This document shows positions 23,521-31,484 of a stretch of DNA of 32,893 nucleotides, one piece after another. The DNA comes from CAYTPI01 sp964439625. GTDB lineage: Bacteria > Chloroflexota > Anaerolineae > Aggregatilineales > UBA3940. The notes under the pieces are model-generated. The model saw only the letters and a program-made list of their open reading frames with translations. It did not search any database and was not told where the DNA came from. The stretch spans positions 1 through 32,893 of the forward strand of contig CAYTPI010000028.1 in the NCBI GenBank assembly GCA_964439625.1, read 5' to 3'. The position numbers and the translations under genes were made by a program. Positions within the stretch are counted from its first letter, which is position 1; each line of letters opens with the position of its first letter.

Positions 23521-24159
23521 TTAGATTTGGAACTTCGCACGGGCCCCGCGCACCTGTGCTAGGAAGTCTACTTGTGAGGCCGCCACATCAAGCTCATCAA
23601 GGAATTTCTCAATCGCCTTGTGCGCTTCCTCTAACTTTGACTGGTACAGAGATGGATCAACCTTAGCCATGGCACGTAGGTCAATCTCGTGGCTGATAAT
23701 TTCCGACAATTCTCGAATAAGCGCAATCTCAGTATCATTCCACTCACGCGGCTTTGTGTCAATAACGCAGAAGGTGCCCAAACGCTTACCGTCCCGAAGG
23801 TTGATCGGCATCCCAACGTAACCGACAATGCCCGCCTCCGTGTAGCCAGGGTGCTCCGCGAAATCGGGGTGTTTACCCGAGTCTCCGATAACGAGTGAGG
23901 TGTTATTTTCAATGACATGCCTGCAAAATGAATAGTTAAGTGGCATGCGGCCCGCCTTTTCAAAGTCTGGGGGTAAGCCGTAGCTCGCCTTGAAAAAATT
24001 AAAGTCCGCAGCGACCATGGAAACTAAGGACATGGTGGACTTTGTGACTTTGCTTGCCATTTCCGTTAAGCGTTGGAAAAATGGTTCATTGGGTGTTTCA
24101 AGTAGGGCCAAATCACGAAGAACCAGCATTCGATCGGCGTGTGCAAGATTGTACTCCAT
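23521..24159 (-). CDS. stand-alone GAF-domain protein
   Basis: The 212-residue product has a GAF domain over about 20-165. Typical landmarks are FNFFKASYGLP, an SFCRHVIENNTSLVIGDSG stretch, GIVGYVGMPINLRDGKRLGT and FCVIDTKPREW, which is the 'GTFCVID..PR.W' ending of many GAF sensors. A coiled C-terminal helix follows (PSLYQSKLEEAHKAIEKFLD). No kinase, cyclase or GGDEF output is attached, so it probably works by protein contact or as a small-ligand or redox sensor. No partner gene is evident. Confidence 0.85.
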   Translation of the reverse strand: MEYNLAHADRMLVLRDLALLETPNEPFFQRLTEMASKVTKSTMSLVSMVAADFNFFKASYGLPPDFEKAGRMPLNYSFCRHVIENNTSLVIGDSGKHPDFAEHPGYTEAGIVGYVGMPINLRDGKRLGTFCVIDTKPREWNDTEIALIRELSEIISHEIDLRAMAKVDPSLYQSKLEEAHKAIEKFLDELDVAASQVDFLAQVRGARAKFQI

Positions 24160-24323
24160 GCGATATTTCTCCTGTTGGTAACTAACTACTTAGCAAATTA
24201 GACACAGCTTACTTCGGGAGAGTAACAACTCAATATTATATACATGTTAAGAACCCAATCAGAGTGGGTAGTATAAACCAGTCACGCAGTGAAAACTGTG
24301 TTATCCTGAACTTCGAGAAGGGA

Positions 24324-24348
24324 GGCGGCACACATCAAATGTGCCGCC
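24324..24348 (-). terminator. hairpin terminator of the VWA gene
   Basis: GGCGGCACA (24324-24332) and TGTGCCGCC (24340-24348) form a perfect GC-rich 9-bp stem with a 7-nt loop, 16 bp past the VWA stop. On minus it is followed by pyrimidine-rich TCCCTTCTC rather than a true U run, so it may be rho-independent but weak. Confidence 0.55.
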
Positions 24349-24364
24349 GGTCGTACTTACTTGC

Positions 24365-25744
24365 CTAAGAGGCCAACATCCCATCGATTGCGTCCGTGAG
24401 TTGCTTCATGCTGCGTACCTGAAACACTTCATTACAAATCGGCGCATACTGGTGCATGTCGCTGTCGCTGGTGCCCCATTGGCGTGGATATTCCGGGTTA
24501 AGCCAAACGACACGCCGAGCTCGGCCCGCAATTTCACTGAAAGACTTCAGACCTGGGTCACGGTAGTTGTTGCGCCCATCACCTACGACGATCACAGTGG
24601 TTCGCCCATCAATAGCCCCAATGTGTTTATCGACAAGTGTATTCAGCCCGCCACCTAGGTCAGTACCGTAAGGGATATAGGGAAAGAGGTAAAAGACCTC
24701 ATCCAGCGCTTTCTCGATCTCGTTTTGGCTTAGTTGATCGGTAACGTTCTCGATCCGCTCGTAGAAGGCAAAGCTGGTTGTCTTCTGAATCTGGTCTTGT
24801 AGTTCGAACAGCAGTCGTAAGAAGAACTCGACCGTCGAGCGCATCGATTGGCTCACATCAAGAATGACGACGACTTTTGGCTTGCGGCGCTTGGTCTTGA
24901 GTTTAATTTCAAACGGAACACCGCCATAACGCAAATTAGCGCGCACTGTCGACCGAGCATCAAGCCGGCCTTTTTTACCACGTTTCTGCCGGAGGGCGGC
25001 ACGGCTTCGCAGTCGGGCGGCGAGGCGGCGTACCTGTTCCCGCAGGACGTCGAGTTCACTCTCGTTAAGGTTGTCAAAGGGGCGTTCCATCAAATCGTTG
25101 ACCGTCTGGCGGCGTTCGCGCCATTCATCCACCATCTGGTCTTGAATGGTTTCGTTGGCATACTGCTCCATCTGCTCTTGGAGAATGCCTTGATTCTCAG
25201 CCACCTGCTGCTTTAATTCTTCGATCTTTTGTGGGTCTAGGCCCATTTCGGCGAGCTTTTCCCACAGTATGTCCAGTACATCTTGGAGTTGATCCCAATT
25301 GAGTAATTGCTGCATGCGGCGGGCATAACGGCCTGCTTCTTGTGGGTTGTCGGCCCATTGCATCCCGGCTTGCTGACCCAACTGCTCAAGTTCCTCTTCT
25401 GTCGGGCCATCACCACTGAGTAGCCACTCAAGTAATTGTTGTATGTCTTGGCCCATCTCTTGAACCGCATCATAGAGCTTTTCCTGCTCTTCTTGCGTCA
25501 ATTCGGCGTCCGGGTTTAACAGGGGTGGGGCGTCCTGCCCGAAGTACAATGGGAACAAGTCCTCAAAGACTTCGATATCGTGATGATCTTTGACTAAGGT
25601 TGACCGCAGCGTGAGGCGAAACGTATCACGGTTAACAATGCCTAAATCCTCGACGGCTCGCCAAGCGTCCTGACTCTCAGCAATTGAAATACGTACACCT
25701 GAAGCGCGTAATCCGGCAATAAATCGTGCGATCCGTCGTTCCAT
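24365..25744 (-). CDS. CoxE-like VWA-domain protein
   Basis: I chose ATG 25744 (MERRIARFIAGLRASGVRIS) because AAGGGA lies upstream and the family begins this way; an open extension reaches 25807. The product is 459 residues. The N-terminal part is helical with a very Gln/Glu-rich middle (EELEQLGQQAGMQWADNPQE). The C-terminal von Willebrand A domain has the MIDAS residues: VVILDVSQSMRS (DxSxS), GTDLGGGL (Thr) and VVGDGRNNY (Asp). CoxE-like proteins usually act with a MoxR AAA+ ATPase to insert metals or mature enzymes. No MoxR gene is in the window. A BrkB-family gene lies upstream on the same strand (79-bp gap). Confidence 0.87.
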   Translation of the reverse strand: MERRIARFIAGLRASGVRISIAESQDAWRAVEDLGIVNRDTFRLTLRSTLVKDHHDIEVFEDLFPLYFGQDAPPLLNPDAELTQEEQEKLYDAVQEMGQDIQQLLEWLLSGDGPTEEELEQLGQQAGMQWADNPQEAGRYARRMQQLLNWDQLQDVLDILWEKLAEMGLDPQKIEELKQQVAENQGILQEQMEQYANETIQDQMVDEWRERRQTVNDLMERPFDNLNESELDVLREQVRRLAARLRSRAALRQKRGKKGRLDARSTVRANLRYGGVPFEIKLKTKRRKPKVVVILDVSQSMRSTVEFFLRLLFELQDQIQKTTSFAFYERIENVTDQLSQNEIEKALDEVFYLFPYIPYGTDLGGGLNTLVDKHIGAIDGRTTVIVVGDGRNNYRDPGLKSFSEIAGRARRVVWLNPEYPRQWGTSDSDMHQYAPICNEVFQVRSMKQLTDAIDGMLAS

Positions 25745-25823
25745 GGAGTGGATGTCCCTTAAATAACAATACGTACCTCTATATGATCGCATGTCGTCGG
25801 GCTGCATGCAACCCTGAATCTGG

Positions 25824-26693
25824 TCAGGTGCGCCCCGGAGGGGAGGCCTGTGATCCGTACTGTTTGGCGTACACCTGCGTAATCACGGCCCCTAACAACA
25901 CCACTTGGGACGACACATACAGCCATAACAACAGTATGGACAAGGCCCCGGCTGCCCCGCTAAACGGCGATAAGGTCGTCACTCTCGCAATGAACGTACT
26001 AAACAGCAGACGCACCAAGTACAGCAAGACGCCCGCCATCAGTGCGCCCCAGATTACATCTCGCCAACGTACTTTCACATCCGGCAGCACTTGGTAGATA
26101 ATCGTCAGTATGAGGGTCACCACTATCACCGAGACCACCAGAGACAGAAACCCACGCAACCCTGTATCACTGAGAAATGGCAGCGCGTCAGTGACGCTAT
26201 CGAGGAGGTTGAACACAGTTGAAGCAGCAAACGAGGCAATCAATAAGAAGCCGAGCAACAAGACCACTGCTAGGCCAAACAGGTAGGACTGCAACATGTT
26301 GAGGGTGCCCGTATACTGTTGGCGGTCTACCCGCCAGATCAGGTTGAGGGCGTTGCGTAGTTGAAAGAAGAAGCCTGTGGCACTGATCACTAGCACGACG
26401 CCACCGACAACTGTTGTGATGCGTCCGCTGGCAGCAATGCCGCTCTGGTTGATTGCCCCAGCGATGATGTCGGCTGTATTCTGACCGACGACTTGGCTGA
26501 GCTGAGTCAAGAGTGTTTGCTGGACCGCATCTGCATCGAGTACTAACCCACTAACACCAATGATGATCAGCAGCAGGGGGGCTATCGCTGAGACAGCATA
26601 GTAGGCCAGCCCAGCAGAGAGCAGCGGCACTTGTGCCCGTTCGCGTTCGCGCCAGACGGCTTGTACAAATTGCTTAACTGTATTGAATGACAT
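25824..26693 (-). CDS. YihY/BrkB-family membrane protein
   Basis: The 289-residue product has the family's opening (FVQAVWRERERAQVPLLSAGLAYY-type sequence in the first 35 residues) and about six hydrophobic helices, including APLLLIIIGVSGLVL, VVGGVVLVISATGFFFQLRN and ALSILLLWLYVSSQVVLLGA. The final helix pair and the conserved AGLAYYAVSAIAPL support the YihY/BrkB call, formerly mislabelled RNase BN. Transport function is proposed for the family but not settled. It is upstream of the VWA gene; co-transcription is possible. Confidence 0.9.
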   Translation of the reverse strand: MSFNTVKQFVQAVWRERERAQVPLLSAGLAYYAVSAIAPLLLIIIGVSGLVLDADAVQQTLLTQLSQVVGQNTADIIAGAINQSGIAASGRITTVVGGVVLVISATGFFFQLRNALNLIWRVDRQQYTGTLNMLQSYLFGLAVVLLLGFLLIASFAASTVFNLLDSVTDALPFLSDTGLRGFLSLVVSVIVVTLILTIIYQVLPDVKVRWRDVIWGALMAGVLLYLVRLLFSTFIARVTTLSPFSGAAGALSILLLWLYVSSQVVLLGAVITQVYAKQYGSQASPPGRT

Positions 26694-26746
26694 ACTTTAA
26701 GTTTGTGGTTAAACCATTAGCAGTGCTAGTTTTTCAGCAGATCGCC

Positions 26747-27262
26747 TTAAGGGATACTTTGGGCCTTAAACATCTCCTCGAGCTTCATCATAAACATATT
26801 GGCGACTTCACCAACGGCTTGTAAGGAGGCATTAAATTCGTCTTCGCTGATGTCGGTGATGGTGCGTTTGACCTCCACGCTGATCACGTCTTGTTCCATA
26901 TCCATCTCTTCGGCAGCCACAATTGAGAAATAGGCTAATCCGGTCTGCGGCTCGTCGTTTATGTCGAGCAGATGATAGTAAAGCGGCAGAATATTGCCAC
27001 TTTCTGGGTCTGGTAGGAAGTTTGTGAAAGCCTTAAATAAGATCAAGTTGTGCTCTGGGATGACAATAATGTGTACACCAATCTGATCATATTGAAGGCG
27101 GCAGCGTCCGCTTTGATCGAGTTCCACCCCGCCACTGCTGGCGTTTTGAATGTACTCCTCAATAGATTTGATGCCTTTTTCAACCGTTCGATTTTTGGCA
27201 CGAAGATGCGCTAGCATTAAGTTCCCCTCCAAGATGAAATGGTGGAAGTCAATTTTTGCCAT
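26747..27262 (-). CDS. cytosolic protein of unknown function (YbjN/CesT-like shape)
   Basis: The 171-residue product has alternating strands and helices without membrane segments. Visible features are VHIIVIPEHNLILFKAF, GLAYFSIVAAEEMDMEQD and a long closing helix (NASLQAVGEVANMFMMKLEE). This order of strands followed by a terminal helix resembles YbjN or type III chaperone (CesT-like) folds, but that is only a shape comparison. It starts a divergent pair with the TPR gene at 27396 across a 133-bp gap. I do not recognise a named family. Confidence 0.7.
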   Translation of the reverse strand: MAKIDFHHFILEGNLMLAHLRAKNRTVEKGIKSIEEYIQNASSGGVELDQSGRCRLQYDQIGVHIIVIPEHNLILFKAFTNFLPDPESGNILPLYYHLLDINDEPQTGLAYFSIVAAEEMDMEQDVISVEVKRTITDISEDEFNASLQAVGEVANMFMMKLEEMFKAQSIP

Positions 27263-27395
27263 ATGGTGCTACTGTACATGAACATGGCGTGAAACGAAAG
27301 CAACTAGCCCTAAATACTTATTTGACCCAGCCTGACTCCTAAAGTTAAAGTACAATCACGTAGAGATATTTAATGACGCAACAACAGGATGAACC

Positions 27396-29114
27396 ATGGC
27401 TGAGGAGCAGAACCTGCCTGAGCAGACCCCCCAGGATGCCGCTGACAATTCCCTACATGACCAAGACGCGGAACGGCGCATTTTGTCTGATGATGAAATT
27501 GTAAAGATTGGTGAGCCAGCAACAATGGTGCGTGGTGATAGCCCTCAACCGCCAGAACCGCCCCCTGCGCGTTTGCAGCCAGAGCGCATTAAACGGAAGC
27601 AAGGCCTTGATTTGATTGAACAGCTTGAAGTTCGGCTTGCTGATATGTCAACCTCTGCCTTAATTTGGACGGGTGGTGCCCTGTTTATCGTGCTTGTGCT
27701 CCTTGGGTTGCTGCTCAGCAGTGCCAGCCGTAATCAGCAAGCTGTTGTGGCAGTCGCCACCAATACGCCTAGCCCCACTGAAGCACTAGCACCCGTTGCT
27801 AGTGCTGATAACCTTGCCCCGGCTGTGTTCAGCGATGATGCAACCGAAATCGTGATTGCTGTGGCGGGTAACGATGAATTTCTCGCTGACGCACTGCAAA
27901 ACGCCCTGCGCGCAGCAAGCGTTGCGGCGGGTGAGCCAGTCGTATTGACTGTGCAGTATGCCGGAGATGGTATCCCTACGTCAGATGGAACAGCCCAAAC
28001 ACTGCGAGAAGAGCAGTCTGCTGATTTCTTTGTGTGGCCTGCTGAGGACGACGGACAGATAATCATTGAGCTAGTCGCAGCGCCGGAGTTTGATACCTCT
28101 AACCCACAACTCGATCTTGAGAGCGATAGCTTCCCGGAGAGCATTCTACCCGTCTCTGCTGAAGATGAGGAAGCCCTGGAAACAGCCGCCTTCAATACGG
28201 CGGGCCAGTTGGCCTTCTTACTTGGCGATTATCAAGCGGCCTCGTCGCTGTTCGGGCGCGTTCAAAGCACGGGTTTGGTGGCTAACACAGGTGCCAGTGA
28301 TCTCAATGCGTTGAGCTTGTATCAGGCATTAAGCCGCTATACGCTCTCCGGTGATTCGCCAGACGTGCTACAAGCGATGCTGGCATCATTTACCTACCAA
28401 CCAGAGCGTCTTCTCAGGGAATTGGGTTACACCATCCCGGGTGATGCTGATGGAGCGGCGGCACAGTTCGAAGCCGTATTGACTGAAAACCCCGAAGATA
28501 TCGCGGCATTGGTCGGTCTGGCTCGGGTCAATATTGTGCAGGGCGACTACGCTAGCGCCATCGACAACACGGCTACCGCTACGCAGATCGAGCCGACTAA
28601 CTCCGATGCATTGCTGCTTCAGGGTGCTGCCTTTTACCTCAGCGGTGATCCACTCTCGGCGCTTGAGCGGCTTGACCAAAGCCTAGAAGTCAATATAGAA
28701 GATGAGGGTGCCTACGCACTGCGCGCCCTGACGCATATAGAACTTGGGCAGTATGAGCTAGCTTTGTCCGACTTTGACTCCGCGTTGGGGTTGCAAACCG
28801 ACATTGTGCTGCTGGGACGCGCGGTCTCGCTCGATCAGCTCGGTGACTTGGTCGCCACCCTCGCCTTGTACCAATCCTTCTTTCGCGACTACAGCGCAGA
28901 TGCAAACGCGGAGCCTGCCGTCAATGTGATGCTGACCGCCCGTATTGCATCACTCGGCGAAGCAGTTCAAGCCGAACAAGAGTCAGCCGCCGCAACGCAG
29001 TCCGCTGCACAATCTCGTGCGACAGAAGCCGTCCAACTGACGGCAACGGCAGCCGCTGGTCCGACGATCATACCGTTTGCCAATGACGCACCTGCTGCGA
29101 CGCAAGAACCGTAA
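27396..29114 (+). CDS. membrane-anchored TPR protein with extracytoplasmic repeats
   Basis: The 572-residue product starts at ATG 27396 with AGGATG just upstream. An acidic, Pro-rich cytosolic segment (1-85) is followed by one membrane helix (88-109, ALIWTGGALFIVLVLLGL) and a large outside portion. Residues about 140-260 form an alpha/beta segment (EIVIAVAGNDEFLADALQNAL). From about 270 there are TPR units: TAGQLAFLLGDYQAASSLFG, ALVGLARVNIVQGDYASAID, LQGAAFYLSGDPLSALERL and ALRALTHIELGQYELALSDF. The tail is Ala/Thr/Gln-rich and disordered. It probably organises a surface complex. It converges on the GT39 gene with 4 bp between the stops. Confidence 0.85.
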   Translation: MAEEQNLPEQTPQDAADNSLHDQDAERRILSDDEIVKIGEPATMVRGDSPQPPEPPPARLQPERIKRKQGLDLIEQLEVRLADMSTSALIWTGGALFIVLVLLGLLLSSASRNQQAVVAVATNTPSPTEALAPVASADNLAPAVFSDDATEIVIAVAGNDEFLADALQNALRAASVAAGEPVVLTVQYAGDGIPTSDGTAQTLREEQSADFFVWPAEDDGQIIIELVAAPEFDTSNPQLDLESDSFPESILPVSAEDEEALETAAFNTAGQLAFLLGDYQAASSLFGRVQSTGLVANTGASDLNALSLYQALSRYTLSGDSPDVLQAMLASFTYQPERLLRELGYTIPGDADGAAAQFEAVLTENPEDIAALVGLARVNIVQGDYASAIDNTATATQIEPTNSDALLLQGAAFYLSGDPLSALERLDQSLEVNIEDEGAYALRALTHIELGQYELALSDFDSALGLQTDIVLLGRAVSLDQLGDLVATLALYQSFFRDYSADANAEPAVNVMLTARIASLGEAVQAEQESAAATQSAAQSRATEAVQLTATAAAGPTIIPFANDAPAATQEP

Positions 29115-29118
29115 GCCA

Positions 29119-31470
29119 CTACTCTGTTGAAACGCGCCCAAGCACGACGTAGTCCGGCCCCGCTTCAGGCGCGTCAAGGACCGGCAGGCGTAACCCACCG
29201 CCCGGCTGGTAAATACCGACATATATCTGATAGGTGCCGGGTGCTAGCGCAGCATGGATCGGCAGCGCCACGCGATCTACGATCGCTTCGTTCGGTACCC
29301 AGACCGTCATAGGCAGCAGGTCGTTACCTGGTTGGCGGTCATACTGCGCGACGACCTGCCCATCGGCATCAACCAAATGTACAAAAATATTAAAGGGATC
29401 ACCGATGGGCGCGGGCGTTTCCCACGCTAGCGCGAGGCGTACTGCTTCACCATCTGCCTCATCGAGGATGGCTGCTTGCTTGAGTATGATGCCGCCTTCA
29501 AACCTGGCATTGACGGTATCCATCTGCGGATCACTGGGGCCTGTGTAATATAGCAGTCGATGGTGCAGGTTGTACCATTCATCGCCTGCAAAGTAGTAAT
29601 TCTCTTGTAGCACGGTTTGGACGGTGCGCTCGGCGTCAATTTGTGCTTCTTCAATCATCACAACATCAAGCGGGTCGCCGTCTTCGCCCAGATTGTACGA
29701 CGCAAACTCTCGTTCGACCTCGCTGCGCGCCGGAGGATAGACATCTAATACCAATGGCCTAACGCGATAATCAATCAGTGCAGCGAGCTGCTCAGCTTGG
29801 CGGACAGGAAAAACGATCACGGTACGCTCTGATGCACCGTTGATAGCGCTTGCCAGCGCTTCAGCATCCGCACGGAGTTTGTCTGGGTCGGGTACACGTT
29901 CCGAGTAGGCGGCCTCAGCAATCTGCCCACTGAAGCCAGTGACGCGGTACAGGTTCATTGAGATTGGAGCCAACGGGTGCCCGTAGCTGCCAATATATTC
30001 AAGACGATTACCATAAGGCATCTCTTCGAGTGGGGCGGGCCACCCCCACGGATCAGTCTCGACAACGTAAAACGCATCCCCGGCGACGACTCGCGGCATG
30101 ATCGACTCGCGCAATTCACGTGGGTGTTCCCACAGTGAATTGCCATCACCGATGTGGTTGCCGACGTAAACGCTCGTCAACTGATGCGTGATCCCATGAA
30201 ACAGGATGTGGGCCCGCTCATTTGAGCCATTTTCCCACTGCTCAACCACAGCCTGACCAGCAGCCCGGTATGCCAGATCATGGTAACTGTATGTTTCGTT
30301 ATCTTCGAAGGCCAAAAGCGAATGATTTGGTGTTGAGGCCGCCAGCACTGTGAAGACTATACCCTGGGCCGCAACCAGTATAAGTGCACCCCAGGCGACG
30401 AAGAGGTGCCCTTGTTTGAGTTTGCCCAGCAAGATAATCAGCGAGATAGCCGCGAGGATGGCAAGGGGCGGCCCGCTGGTCATAAAGTAGCGCGGCGGGA
30501 ACGACCAGAACGTCGGGCGCGCTGCCAACATCGGCACCCACAGCAATCCGAAAGCAGGTGCCATAATGTATAACAGTGATCGCTGCTGTTTGCTGCGGAT
30601 CAACCAGACCAAGCCCAGCAAGCCCAGCAGCAGAATAACAGGCCCAGCATACTTGATGATCATTTGCAACATCAGGCCAAGGTCGCGGTAAAAGCGCACT
30701 TGGATGTCAGGATCAGACCATGAACCAAACACGGTGTTTTCAAGTGTAGCGGTATGAGTGTCGCGCGGTTCGACGCCTGCTAAGGCTGCTTGATTGTAGA
30801 AGAAGCTACGCACCCATAATGAGAGGACGACTGCTACGACCATATACCCGCTGGCCTTACCCAACTTGACCAGCCAACCGTACTCGTCGAAGTGAATATA
30901 GAGTACCAGCGCGATGAAGGGCATGACGTAATAGGGCAGCCCAGCGGTTTTTGTCAAGTAGGCGCCTGCTAATGACAACATCAACAGCGCCGCCGTCCAC
31001 CAGCGAGGCTTACGCGCCACGACGATTGACAAGGCAATCACCAAGGTGGTGAACATCGTCAGCATTGGGTCAACCAGGGCCTGCCGTTCAAAGAAAATGC
31101 CGAACGGAAAAACAGCATAGAACAACCCCGCTACAAGGCCCGCCCACTTATTCGACAGCGCCTTGCCGATGGCGATGCAGGTCGCAATCGTCACGGCTCC
31201 ACTTAGTACAGAAACTGCCCGCGCAATGAAGATCGTCTCTTGACCGCGGGCGAAGAAGGCCCCGGCTGTCAACGAGAACAGCCACTTGTTTTGGTCGACT
31301 CCCTCGAACACCTCGCCGATGGCAATCCGTTGAGAACGGTAGATGTGCTGAGTCTCATCGACGTAGAGCGGTAGCTCAAGCAAATTAGGGAAGCGCAGCA
31401 GCATCCCTACCAGCACAATTAAAGTGCCGAGCAATAGCAAGTATTTCGGAAGATGCTTGTTCGCTGTCAT
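29119..31470 (-). CDS. GT39 (ArnT/PMT-type) membrane glycosyltransferase with C-terminal beta-sandwich
   Basis: The 783-residue product has a GT-C core of about 10-12 helices. The first loop holds LPLYVDETQH with Asp38-Glu39, the expected catalytic acidic pair; FERQALVDPML and GAYLTKTAGLPYYVMPF follow. The soluble part after about residue 395 includes a middle domain (HILFHGITHQLTSVYVG) and a C-terminal beta-rich domain with PFNIFVHLVDADG, PGNDLLPMTVWVP and APGTYQIYVGIYQPGGGLRL. It should transfer a sugar from a polyprenyl-phosphate donor outside the membrane. It lies 14 bp downstream of another paralogue, so the two form an operon, and it is related to the plus-strand gene at 12985, which has lost the Asp. 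Confidence 0.9.
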   Translation of the reverse strand: MTANKHLPKYLLLLGTLIVLVGMLLRFPNLLELPLYVDETQHIYRSQRIAIGEVFEGVDQNKWLFSLTAGAFFARGQETIFIARAVSVLSGAVTIATCIAIGKALSNKWAGLVAGLFYAVFPFGIFFERQALVDPMLTMFTTLVIALSIVVARKPRWWTAALLMLSLAGAYLTKTAGLPYYVMPFIALVLYIHFDEYGWLVKLGKASGYMVVAVVLSLWVRSFFYNQAALAGVEPRDTHTATLENTVFGSWSDPDIQVRFYRDLGLMLQMIIKYAGPVILLLGLLGLVWLIRSKQQRSLLYIMAPAFGLLWVPMLAARPTFWSFPPRYFMTSGPPLAILAAISLIILLGKLKQGHLFVAWGALILVAAQGIVFTVLAASTPNHSLLAFEDNETYSYHDLAYRAAGQAVVEQWENGSNERAHILFHGITHQLTSVYVGNHIGDGNSLWEHPRELRESIMPRVVAGDAFYVVETDPWGWPAPLEEMPYGNRLEYIGSYGHPLAPISMNLYRVTGFSGQIAEAAYSERVPDPDKLRADAEALASAINGASERTVIVFPVRQAEQLAALIDYRVRPLVLDVYPPARSEVEREFASYNLGEDGDPLDVVMIEEAQIDAERTVQTVLQENYYFAGDEWYNLHHRLLYYTGPSDPQMDTVNARFEGGIILKQAAILDEADGEAVRLALAWETPAPIGDPFNIFVHLVDADGQVVAQYDRQPGNDLLPMTVWVPNEAIVDRVALPIHAALAPGTYQIYVGIYQPGGGLRLPVLDAPEAGPDYVVLGRVSTE

Positions 31471-31484
31471 CAGTTTCGTCTGGG

